A stretch of DNA of 36,138 nucleotides from Thermoanaerobaculum sp. (GTDB taxonomy: Bacteria > Acidobacteriota > Thermoanaerobaculia > Multivoradales > UBA5704): contig JAJKHS010000010.1 of the NCBI GenBank assembly GCA_021154885.1, positions 1 through 36,138 on the forward strand. Direction: 5' to 3'. A model generated the notes under the pieces. It had not been told where the DNA came from and did no database searches. It worked only from the letters and a program-made list of their open reading frames with translations. A program made the translations under genes and the position numbers. Positions 29,256-36,138 of this stretch are shown here, piece after piece (position 1 is the first letter of the stretch; every line of letters begins with the position of its first letter).

Positions 29256-31400
29256 TCACGGAAGCGTCGGAGTGGTCGCTCGCCCCGCCCGCTCCAGCGC
29301 CCGCTGCATGAGCAGGTCCTGGCTGGAACGCGGCTCCTCGCCGGACCCCGGCTGGCGCTGGACGTAGGTGCCGTCGGGCTGCATGTCCCAGGCCTTGCAG
29401 TTGTCCGCGAGCTGGAGGTCGAGGATGGCCCGCACCTCCTCCTTGAGCTTCGGGTCCTCGACCGGCACCGCCGCCTCCACCCGGGCGTCGAGGTTGCGCG
29501 ACATCCAGTCCGCCGAGCCCAGGTAGTACTCGGGCTCGCCACCATTACCGAAGCAGAAGATGCGGGCGTGCTCCAGGTAGCGCCCGACGATCGAGATCAC
29601 CCGGATCGTCTCGCTGCGGCCGGGCAGCCCCGGGCGCAGCCGGCAGATCCCCCGCACGATGAGGTCGATCTCGACGCCGGCCGCCGAGGCGTCGTAGAGC
29701 GCGTCGACGATCTGCTTGTCGTCCAGGGCGTTCATCTTGGCGATGATGCGCCCGCCGCGGCCGGCCCGCTGGTGCGCCACCTCGCGGGCGATCATCTCCA
29801 TGAAGCGCTGGCGCATGGTGATGGGGGCCACCAGCAGCTTCTTGAACTGCGGCTGGTAGACGAGGCCGGTGAGCATGTTGAAGAGTTGGGCCACGTCCTG
29901 GGCCAGGGCCTCGTCGCAGGAGAAGAGGCCGAGGTCGGTGTAGAGCTTCGCCGTCTCCGGGTTGTAGTTGCCGGTGGCGATGTGGGTGTAGCAGCGCAGG
30001 ACGTCCTTCTCCTGGCGCACCACCAGGGTGATCTTGGCGTGGGTCTTCAAGCCCACCAGCCCGTAGCAGACGTGGGCGCCCACCTTCTCCAGCGCCTCCG
30101 CCCACTCGATGTTCGCCGCCTCGTCGAAGCGCGCCTTGATCTCCACCGTCACGGCGATCTGCTTGCGCGCCTCGGCGGCGCGGATCAGCGCCTGCATGTT
30201 CGGCGAGTCGGCGGAGGTGCGATAGAGCGTCTGCTTGATGGCCAGCACCGCCGGATCCACCACCGCCGCCTCGATGAAGCGCTGGGTGCTGGTGGCGAAC
30301 GAGTCGTAGGGGTGGTGGACGAGGATGTCGCCGGCCGCGATGGCGTTGAAGACCTCCGCCTCGTCCCCCGTCTCGAAATGGAAGCGGGGGTGGGTCACCG
30401 GCGCCCAGGGGCGGTAGCGCAGCGACGGCAGGGGGGCTGAAACGGCGAGCGCCATCAGGTCCTTGAGCGCCAGGGGCCCCTCCACCTCGAAGATCTCCGG
30501 CTCGCCGACCGCGAGCTCCTCGCCCAGGAAGTCGATCATCCAGCGCGACATGCCCTTCGCGACCTCCAGGCGCACGACGGTGGCGAAGCGGCGCTCCCGC
30601 AGCTCCTCCTGGATGGCCTCCAGCAGATCCTCGGCCGTCTCCTCGTTGCGCTGCACGTCGGCGTTGCGCGTCACCCGGAAGGGGTGGGACTCGACGATCT
30701 CGACCCCCGGGAAGAGGCGGTCCAGATGGTGGGCGATGACGTCCTCCACCGGCACGTAGCGCAACGGCCGGTCCCGCACCGACTCCGGCAACTGCACCCA
30801 GCGCGGCAGGATGTGCGGCGCCTTGACCCGGGCGAAGCGCGGGGCGTCGTCGCCGGGGAGCCGGATGGAGACGCCGAGCGACAGGCTGACATTGGAGATG
30901 AAGGGGAACGGGTGCGCGGGATCGACCGCCAGCGGCGTCAGGATGGGGAACATCCGGCGGTCGAACTCCTCCGTCAGGTAGCGGCGCTCGCCGGCCCTGA
31001 GCTCCCCCCAGCGGACGATCTCCAGCCCGTGCTGGCGCAGGGCCGGGAGCAGCTCGTCCTTCAGCAGCCGCCGCTGGCGCGCCACCATCGGCCGCACCGC
31101 GGCGTTGATGGCGGCGAGCTGCTGGCGGGGGGTGCCGCCGCTGTCGGCGCCCAGCTCGCGGAGGTTGCTGGCGAGCTGCTGCTTCAGGCCGCCCACCCGT
31201 TTCATGAAGAATTCGTCGAGGTTCGAATCGAAGATGGCGACGAACTTGAGCCGCTCCAGCAGGGGGTTGTCCGGGTCCTCCGCCTGCCGCAGCACCCGGG
31301 CGTTGAACTCCAGCCAGGAGAGCTCGCGGTTGAGGATCAGGTTGGGGGCTTCGGCGCGCTCGTCGAAGCGCTCCGGACGCGATGGATTGGGCTCAGACAC
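29256..31400 (-). CDS. ppk1: Polyphosphate kinase 1
   Basis: 714 residues from GTG 31400 (GGAGG 10 nt upstream); E. coli Ppk is 688. The enzyme makes polyphosphate from ATP at the inner membrane. The N-terminal block LNRELSWLEFNARVLRQAEDPDNPLLERLKF with NLDEFFMKRV is diagnostic. H454 in GLKTHAKITLVVR and H473 in CYTHIATGNYN are 19 residues apart, exactly like the catalytic His pair (435 and 454) of E. coli. GSADWMSRNLDARVE near the C-terminus is also conserved. It is divergent from ppx, with about 150 bp between the starts. The ppk-ppx-phoBR arrangement suggests phosphate control. The frame extends further upstream without homology, which is why the GTG is preferred. Confidence 0.97.
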   Translation of the reverse strand: MSEPNPSRPERFDERAEAPNLILNRELSWLEFNARVLRQAEDPDNPLLERLKFVAIFDSNLDEFFMKRVGGLKQQLASNLRELGADSGGTPRQQLAAINAAVRPMVARQRRLLKDELLPALRQHGLEIVRWGELRAGERRYLTEEFDRRMFPILTPLAVDPAHPFPFISNVSLSLGVSIRLPGDDAPRFARVKAPHILPRWVQLPESVRDRPLRYVPVEDVIAHHLDRLFPGVEIVESHPFRVTRNADVQRNEETAEDLLEAIQEELRERRFATVVRLEVAKGMSRWMIDFLGEELAVGEPEIFEVEGPLALKDLMALAVSAPLPSLRYRPWAPVTHPRFHFETGDEAEVFNAIAAGDILVHHPYDSFATSTQRFIEAAVVDPAVLAIKQTLYRTSADSPNMQALIRAAEARKQIAVTVEIKARFDEAANIEWAEALEKVGAHVCYGLVGLKTHAKITLVVRQEKDVLRCYTHIATGNYNPETAKLYTDLGLFSCDEALAQDVAQLFNMLTGLVYQPQFKKLLVAPITMRQRFMEMIAREVAHQRAGRGGRIIAKMNALDDKQIVDALYDASAAGVEIDLIVRGICRLRPGLPGRSETIRVISIVGRYLEHARIFCFGNGGEPEYYLGSADWMSRNLDARVEAAVPVEDPKLKEEVRAILDLQLADNCKAWDMQPDGTYVQRQPGSGEEPRSSQDLLMQRALERAGRATTPTLP

Positions 31401-31454
31401 GGGGCTCGGACCTCCGGGGGGCGGACGAGGTGGCCCGCCAGGACTGCCCAAATC

Positions 31455-31487
31455 TTGACACATCCAGGCGACACAGTTCCATGACAC
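31455..31487. promoter_or_regulatory. 13-bp GACAC direct repeats between ppk1 and ppx
   Basis: GACAC occurs at 31457, 31470 and 31483, an exact 13-bp period, in the shared upstream region of the two divergent genes. A consensus-like TTGACA (31455-31460) includes the first copy. The spacing is not the 11 bp of PhoB sites. It may be an operator for another regulator, or chance in a short GC-rich gap. Confidence 0.3.
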
Positions 31488-31548
31488 TCCGGTGACGAAG
31501 GCGTGTCGCCGCCGGCCGGGCCGCGACCCGTCGGCTACAATCGCCGGC

Positions 31549-33213
31549 GTGAGCGCGTCACCCACGGTGGTCGTCCAGCCCCTCAGTTTCCCGGCTGCCG
31601 GCCCGGATGCCGGCGAGCCGGTCGCCGGGCCCGCCGCAGGGGGCGTGGCGCCCGAGCGCCTGGCGGCCATCGACATCGGCTCGAACTCGATCCACATGGT
31701 GGTGGCCGAGGTGGGGGCCGGCGGCGGCTACCGCCTGCTGGGACGCGAGCGGGAGATGGTGCGCCTGGGCAAGACCGGATTCGGCGAGGGCGCCCTCTCC
31801 GAAGCGGCCATGCAGGACGGCCTGGAGACCCTGGCCAAGATGACCACCATCGCCCGTCTCAAGGGAGCACAGCGGGTGGTGGCGGTGGCCACCAGCGCCG
31901 TGCGCGAAGCCGCCAACGGCGCCGACTTCCTGGCCCGCGTCAAGGCCCACACCGGCCTCGACGTGCAGCTCCTGACCGGCGCCGGGGAGGGGGAGCTCAT
32001 CTACCGCGCGGTGCGCGAGGTGGTGGACCTCGGTCCCGGCGCCGCCGCCGTGGTCGACATCGGCGGCGGCAGCACGGAGTGGATCGCCACCCGCGGCGGG
32101 GAGATCCAGCAGGTGGTGAGCCTCGCCCTGGGCTCCCTGCGCTGCGCCGTCGAGCTCCCGGGGGACCCGCCCGGCGGCGCCGACCTCGACCGCCTGCGCC
32201 GCCGGATCGCCCGGCGCCTCGCCGAGACCGTGCCGCGGGGCTCGGTGGAGCGGCTGGTCGCCACCTCCGGCACGGCGGTCTGCTGCGCCGACCTCGTCGA
32301 CCACTTCGCCGGCCGGCCGTGGAAAGAGCTCTCCAGCGGTCTGCGCGAGGTACGGACCAAGGACCTCGCCCTGCTCGTCGAGCGGCTGCGCCCCCTGAAG
32401 CGCCGCCAGGTCGCCGCCCTGCCACCGGTGGGCGGCCCCCGCTCCGAGAGCCTGCTGGCCGGCGCCGTGCTGCTCCAGGAGCTGGTGGCCCACGCCGGCG
32501 TCGATCGCTTCCAGGTCTCCGACCGGGCGCTGCGGGAGGGGCTGGTGCTGGCGGCCCTCGGCCAGCCCATCCCCGCCGCCGGCGAGCCCGGCGACCTGCG
32601 GCGGCGCCAGGTGCTCCGCCTCGCCGAGCGCGCCGAGAGCGTCTACCGCCACGACCTGCAGACGGCGCGCCTCGCCACCCGCCTGTTCGACGTCACCGCC
32701 TCGGTCCACGGCCTGGGCAGCCGCGAGCGGGAGTGGCTGGAGTACGCCGCCCTGCTCCACGACATCGGCTACTCCATCCACTACCGCGGCCATCACAAGC
32801 ACGCCTACTACCTCATCGTCAACGCCGTGCTCGACGCCTTCGACCCGCGGGAGATCGAGATCATCGCCCACGTCGCCCGCTATCACCGGGGCGCGACCCC
32901 CAAGCCCGGCCACCCCACCCTCGCCGCCCTCAAGCCCTGGCAGCAGCGGATCATCCGCAAGCTCGCCGCCCTGTTGCGCGTCGCCGACGCCCTGGACCGC
33001 ACCCACGCCTCGCGGGTCGAGGAGATCTACGGCTCCATCCGCATCGGCCGCGTGAGCCGCGCCAGCCACGGCCGCAAGGTCACCCTGGAGGTCGTGTCGC
33101 CCTACGCCGTCGACCTCGAGCTGGAGGCCGCGCGGGAGCATGGCACGTTTTTTGAAAAAGTCTTCGACTGTACCCTCCGCCTGCGCCAGGGCCTGGAAGC
33201 GGCGGCTGGCTGA
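31549..33213 (+). CDS. ppx: Exopolyphosphatase / pppGpp phosphohydrolase family with HD domain
   Basis: 554 residues from GTG 31549. A TACAAT box (31536-31541) 7 nt upstream suggests a leaderless mRNA; another in-frame GTG at 31492 would add 19 residues. After a disordered N-terminus, the actin-like domain starts at LAAIDIGSNSIHMVVAEV (about 38) and has VATSAVREAANG, LTGAGEGELIYRAV and VVDIGGGSTEW, the phosphate-binding loops of Ppx/GppA. An HD domain follows (about 390-510) with LLHDIGYSIHYRGHHKHAYYLI. The enzyme removes terminal phosphates from polyphosphate or converts pppGpp to ppGpp; the two activities cannot be separated by reading. Its place opposite ppk1 and before phoB favours polyphosphate. 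Confidence 0.9.
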   Translation: MSASPTVVVQPLSFPAAGPDAGEPVAGPAAGGVAPERLAAIDIGSNSIHMVVAEVGAGGGYRLLGREREMVRLGKTGFGEGALSEAAMQDGLETLAKMTTIARLKGAQRVVAVATSAVREAANGADFLARVKAHTGLDVQLLTGAGEGELIYRAVREVVDLGPGAAAVVDIGGGSTEWIATRGGEIQQVVSLALGSLRCAVELPGDPPGGADLDRLRRRIARRLAETVPRGSVERLVATSGTAVCCADLVDHFAGRPWKELSSGLREVRTKDLALLVERLRPLKRRQVAALPPVGGPRSESLLAGAVLLQELVAHAGVDRFQVSDRALREGLVLAALGQPIPAAGEPGDLRRRQVLRLAERAESVYRHDLQTARLATRLFDVTASVHGLGSREREWLEYAALLHDIGYSIHYRGHHKHAYYLIVNAVLDAFDPREIEIIAHVARYHRGATPKPGHPTLAALKPWQQRIIRKLAALLRVADALDRTHASRVEEIYGSIRIGRVSRASHGRKVTLEVVSPYAVDLELEAAREHGTFFEKVFDCTLRLRQGLEAAAG

Positions 33214-33300
33214 GAGTATGAATTTCTACAGCGCGTTGTAAGAACCGCCCGTCTTGGCCGGTTTGCGCCAGCGGTCTCTTTTCCTTCCCATAAACCACGC

Positions 33301-33340
33301 TGTCACAGAGAGTTAACAGGATCCTCACCGGGGTTTCACA
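33301..33340 (+). promoter_or_regulatory. Four-repeat Pho-box-like array upstream of phoB
   Basis: Four 7-bp half-sites stand at an exact 11-bp period: TGTCACA (33301), GTTAACA (33312), CCTCACC (33323) and TTTCACA (33334). All share the pattern T-x-x-C/A-A-C. PhoB binds head-to-tail 11-bp direct repeats of CTGTCAT-like half-sites, and in Gram-positives TTAACA-like ones. The array lies 224 bp before phoB and 88 bp after ppx, so autoregulation of phoBR is the simplest reading. The third half-site is the weakest. Confidence 0.6.
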
Positions 33341-33348
33341 TCCGTTTC

Positions 33349-33542
33349 TGTGGAAAACTCTCCACGCTGCCATCCAGGGCCCTTTCCGACCCGCGTTGTG
33401 AATCCTACAAACTCCCTGGAATCAATGACTTGCCCGCTTTGCACAGCAGCTTGGTCAAAGCGGGGAAAGGCCCGGAAACACGGCCTCTCCCAGGGGTTCG
33501 AGGGCTCTTTTCCACAGGGTTTTCCGCATTCTTTGTGGAAGA
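33349..33542. promoter_or_regulatory. Three DnaA-box-like sites between ppx and phoB
   Basis: TGTGGAAAA (33349-33357, complement of TTTTCCACA) and TTTTCCACA (33508-33516) match the relaxed DnaA box TTWTNCACA. TGTGGAAGA (33534-33542) differs at one position. No AT-rich unwinding region or dnaA/dnaN gene is near, so this is not offered as an origin. The rest of the 350-bp gap holds the Pho-box array and no gene. Confidence 0.4.
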
Positions 33543-33563
33543 CTCCGTGGTAGCCTCTGGCCA

Positions 33564-34247
33564 ATGGCGCAAGAACGCATCCTGCTCATCGAGGACGAGC
33601 CCGACATCGCCGAGGTGTTGCAGTACAACCTCGAGAAGGAGGGCTTCGCGGTGGAGGTGGCACGGCGGGGGGACACCGGCCTCGAGGCCCTGCGCCGCGA
33701 GCCGGCCGACCTGCTGGTGCTCGACCTCATGCTCCCCGGCATCGACGGTCTGGAGCTGACGCGGCTGCTGAAGCGGGATGCCGCCACCTCCCGGCTGCCC
33801 ATCGTCATGCTCACCGCCCGTGGCGAAGAGGTGGACCGCATCGTCGGGCTGGAGCTGGGAGCCGACGACTACATCAGCAAACCCTTCAGCCCGCGGGAGG
33901 TGGTGCTGCGGGTCAAGGCGGTGCTGCGCCGTCTGCAGCCCGAGGACGCCGTCAGCGACCTGCTGGAGGTCGGGGGGATTCAGCTCGACGTCTCCGGCCA
34001 CCAGCTCCGGGTGCGGGGCCGGGAGGCGCCGCTCACGGCCACCGAATTCCGCCTGCTGCGGCTGCTCATGGAGCGCGGCGGCCGGGTGCAGACGAGGGGA
34101 CAGCTCCTGTCGGACGTCTGGGGCTACGCCGAGGACATCGACAGCCGGACGGTGGACACCCACATCCGGCGCCTGCGCCGCAAGCTCGGCCCCGAGGCCG
34201 ACCGCATCGAGACCGTCATCGGAGTCGGCTACCGGCTGAGGCCCTGA
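33564..34247 (+). CDS. phoB: PhoB-type response regulator (OmpR family)
   Basis: 227 residues from ATG 33564. The receiver domain (1-120) has the acidic pair E10/D11 in LLIEDEPD, phospho-acceptor D54 in LVLDLMLPG, T84 in MLTARG and K106 in ISKPFSP. The winged-helix output domain (about 128-225) has PLTATEFRLLRLLMERGGRVQTRGQLLSDVWGY and RTVDTHIRRLRRKLG, the OmpR/PhoB DNA-binding pattern. Its stop is followed after 6 bp by the kinase gene, so the pair is an operon. The closest reading is PhoB because of the PAS-type PhoR kinase, the ppk1-ppx context and the Pho-box-like array upstream. Other OmpR regulators cannot be excluded from sequence alone. No clear Shine-Dalgarno sequence is seen. Confidence 0.85.
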   Translation: MAQERILLIEDEPDIAEVLQYNLEKEGFAVEVARRGDTGLEALRREPADLLVLDLMLPGIDGLELTRLLKRDAATSRLPIVMLTARGEEVDRIVGLELGADDYISKPFSPREVVLRVKAVLRRLQPEDAVSDLLEVGGIQLDVSGHQLRVRGREAPLTATEFRLLRLLMERGGRVQTRGQLLSDVWGYAEDIDSRTVDTHIRRLRRKLGPEADRIETVIGVGYRLRP

Positions 34248-34253
34248 CCCCGA

Positions 34254-36077
34254 GTGCGGCGCCTCGGCCTGCCGCCCAAGCTGCGGCTCGCTCCCCTCTG
34301 GCCCGCGCTGGCGGCCACGGCCATCGCCAGCGCCTTTCTCTGGTTCCTCCTCCCCGGGCTGTTCGAGAGCACGGCCTCGGTGCAGCTCTTCGACGCGCTG
34401 CGCATCCTCACGCCCATCGTCCAGCGCCAGGTGTCCGACACGCGGACCGATCCGCGGCTCTGGGTGCGGCAGCTCGCCGCCGACAGCGGTCTGCGGGTGA
34501 CCCTGATCCGCGGCGACGGCGTGGTGATCGCCGACAGCTCCGTCGAGCCGGCGAAGGTGGGGGCGATGGAGAACCACCGGCAACGTCCCGAGGTCCAGGA
34601 GGCCCTGGCCCGCGGCTCCGGGATGTCGGTGCGCAGGAGCGCCACCACCGGCGACACCTACGTCTATGCCGCCAAGACCCTGGCCGGCCCGCGTGGGGAG
34701 ACGCTCATCCTGCGCCTGGCCGAGCCCCTGGAGCAGCTCCAGGCGCTGCGCGGGCAACTGGCGGCGGCCATGGCGCTCGCCGTCCTGGCGGCGGGCTGCG
34801 GCATCCTGGTCACCTCCCTGTGGCTGGACCGCCGCCTCTTCCAGCCCCTCTCGCGGCTCATCGCCGACGCGCGGAACATCGCCGCCGGCCGCGCCGCCCG
34901 CGTCCAGGTGCCGGACGAGGACGAGCTGGCGGCCCTGGCCCTGGCCCTCAACCACCTCGCCGCCACCGCCGAGGAGCAGTTCGAGGCCGTGCGCAAGGAG
35001 CGCGACCAGCTCCGGCAGATCCTGGCCAGCATGTCGGAAGGGGTCCTGGTGGTGGGGCCGGACGGCCGTGCCCTGATGATCAACCCGGCCTTCTATCAGC
35101 TGTTCGACCTGCGGGGCGACTTCTCCGGCCGGCCGGTGCTGGAGATCATCCGCCATCCGGGCTTCAGCCGCCTGATCGAGGACACCCTGCGCGCCGGCGA
35201 GCCCCAGAGCGCCCAGATCGAGCTCGCCGTCCCCGAGCGGCGCACCCTGCTGCTGGCCAGCTCGCCGTTGTCTGGCGGCCCGGGCGGCGAGCGGGGCGCC
35301 GTGGTGGCCACCCGCGACACCACCGAGCTGACGCGGGTGGCGGACATGCGCAAGGACTTCGTGGCCAACGTCTCCCACGAGCTCAAGACGCCGCTCGCCG
35401 CCATCCGCGGCTACGCCGAGACGCTGCGCGACGGCGCCTTGGAGGAGCCCGCCACGGCCCGCCGCTTCACCGAGCGCATCCTCAGCCAGTGCCGGCGCCT
35501 GCAGGAGCTGCTGGACGACCTGCTGACCCTGTCGCGCCTGGAGGGCGTCGCCCCCGCCCTGGAGCGCGAGCCCGTCGACCTCGGCGCCGTCGTCCGCCGC
35601 GCCGTGGAGCTGCTCTCCACCGCCGCCCGCGAGAAGCGGGTGGAGATCACGGTCGAAGAGGAGGCGGTGCCGCCGGTGCCGCCCATTCCGGGCGACCCCG
35701 ACGGCCTGGAGCGCCTGCTCCTCAACCTCCTGGACAATGCCATCAAGTACAACCGTCCGGACGGCAAGGTTACCCTTCGCCTCGCGCGCGCGGACGGCGA
35801 GGCGGGCCAGGCGGTCATCGAGGTGAGCGACACGGGGATCGGCATCCCCCCCGAGTCGATCCCCCGTCTCTTCGAGCGCTTCTACCGCGTCGACAAGGGC
35901 CGGGCCCGCGAGGAGGGGGGCACCGGCCTCGGCCTCGCCATCGTCAAGCACGTGGCCCAGGCCCACGGCGGCCAGGTGGACGTCGAGAGCCGCGTCGGCC
36001 GCGGCTCGACCTTCCGGGTGAGGCTGCCGCTGGCCCTCACTCCCCCAACCCCCTCTCTCCCGGCCTCCCCCCTATAG
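34254..36077 (+). CDS. phoR: PhoR-type sensor histidine kinase
   Basis: 607 residues from GTG 34254. Two membrane spans (about 12-36 and 163-188) flank a periplasmic sensor domain of about 125 residues that is larger than in E. coli PhoR, which has almost none; this resembles the Bacillus/PnpS form. A HAMP domain (about 190-245), a PAS domain (about 255-360, LASMSEGVLVVGPDGRALMINPAF), HisKA with phospho-acceptor H375 in VSHELKTPLAAIRGYAETL, and a HATPase domain (NLLDNAIKYN, DTGIGIP, GGTGLGLAIVKHVAQAHGG) complete it. It autophosphorylates and should pass phosphate to the regulator encoded just upstream. PstS/PhoU partners are not in the window and may follow beyond the right edge. The PAS-HisKA order is the PhoR signature. 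Confidence 0.88.
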   Translation: MRRLGLPPKLRLAPLWPALAATAIASAFLWFLLPGLFESTASVQLFDALRILTPIVQRQVSDTRTDPRLWVRQLAADSGLRVTLIRGDGVVIADSSVEPAKVGAMENHRQRPEVQEALARGSGMSVRRSATTGDTYVYAAKTLAGPRGETLILRLAEPLEQLQALRGQLAAAMALAVLAAGCGILVTSLWLDRRLFQPLSRLIADARNIAAGRAARVQVPDEDELAALALALNHLAATAEEQFEAVRKERDQLRQILASMSEGVLVVGPDGRALMINPAFYQLFDLRGDFSGRPVLEIIRHPGFSRLIEDTLRAGEPQSAQIELAVPERRTLLLASSPLSGGPGGERGAVVATRDTTELTRVADMRKDFVANVSHELKTPLAAIRGYAETLRDGALEEPATARRFTERILSQCRRLQELLDDLLTLSRLEGVAPALEREPVDLGAVVRRAVELLSTAAREKRVEITVEEEAVPPVPPIPGDPDGLERLLLNLLDNAIKYNRPDGKVTLRLARADGEAGQAVIEVSDTGIGIPPESIPRLFERFYRVDKGRAREEGGTGLGLAIVKHVAQAHGGQVDVESRVGRGSTFRVRLPLALTPPTPSLPASPL

Positions 36078-36138
36078 GCGCTACCTTCGCCTCAGAGCGC
36101 CCCCCCGCCCGAGGGCCCTCTGAGGCGAAGGTAGCGCC
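36077..36138. repeat. 21-bp perfect inverted repeat at the right edge
   Basis: Arms 36077-36097 and 36118-36138 are perfect reverse complements with a C/G-rich 20-nt loop. The left arm begins on the last base of the phoR stop codon, and the right arm ends at the window edge, so the repeat may continue outside. It is probably a terminator-like or REP-like 3' structure for phoBR. No T-run is visible inside the window. Confidence 0.7.

Noticed and set aside
33301-33542. Replication origin
   Set aside because: DnaA-like boxes are few, no AT-rich unwinding element is present, and dnaA/dnaN/gyr genes are absent.

Overview
The window is a very GC-rich stretch of a bacterial chromosome. No rRNA, tRNA or complete mobile element is visible. 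Three features suggest Acidobacteriota, possibly the Thermoanaerobaculia side: two Ser/Thr kinases carrying a TonB-type C-terminal domain, a TPR protein preceded by a tiny conserved-looking ORF, and Uma2-type proteins. A TonB-dependent receptor, ppk1 and a PhoB/PhoR pair show a two-membrane, Gram-negative cell plan. The phylum is an inference from gene style; no marker gene is present.

Layout. 1-1.5 kb: the tail of an amino-acid permease, then a small winged-helix regulator translationally coupled to exonuclease III (xthA), closed by a nested GC-rich palindrome. 1.7-6.4 kb: a secreted protein and a TonB-dependent receptor (+), convergent with an RdgC-like recombination protein and an acidic secreted protein (-). 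A mirrored 9-bp satellite sits at the convergence point. 6.7-11.8 kb (-): an orphan antitoxin-like ORF, two tandem kinase-TM-TonB_C proteins and a PAS-GGDEF diguanylate cyclase. 12-14.6 kb: a secreted Cys protein, a Uma2 nuclease-fold protein with what looks like a leaderless promoter, a 21/41-bp hairpin repeat array and a decayed DUF4143-type ATPase. 14.7-18.6 kb (-): metH with a complete SAM-riboswitch-like leader (consensus promoter, aptamer, competing antiterminator, terminator), followed by a coupled DUF2283 ORF. 18.6-19.7 kb (-): a Panacea-domain antitoxin with an overlapping toxin candidate. 19.7-22.1 kb (-): a ClC transporter with CBS and TrkA-C domains, coupled to a small Cys-rich protein. 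22.2-22.4 kb (+): a promoter-structure-terminator cassette that looks like a stand-alone ncRNA, possibly 6S-like. 22.4-26.1 kb (-): a sugar operon of UDP-galactopyranose mutase, glycosyltransferase and clan-A glycosidase. 26.3-27.9 kb (+): a 37-residue peptide ORF, a strong terminator, then a zinc-finger/TPR protein. 28-29.2 kb: a YcaQ-type DNA glycosylase homologue. 29.2-36.1 kb: a phosphate island with ppk1 (-) divergent from ppx, then phoB and phoR (+), with a four-repeat Pho-box-like array upstream of phoB.

How the parts fit. The last 7 kb joins polyphosphate synthesis, polyphosphate hydrolysis and the phosphate two-component system, so the polymer pool and its sensor probably share control. 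The kinase-TonB proteins have a cytoplasmic kinase, one membrane span, a Pro-rich periplasmic linker and a TonB_C domain. This topology could connect outer-membrane receptors to cytoplasmic phosphorylation. The most system-like candidates for something undescribed are the peptide/terminator/TPR locus, the twin kinase-TonB proteins, the Panacea toxin pair and the hairpin repeat array. All functional statements come from reading the sequence without database searches.
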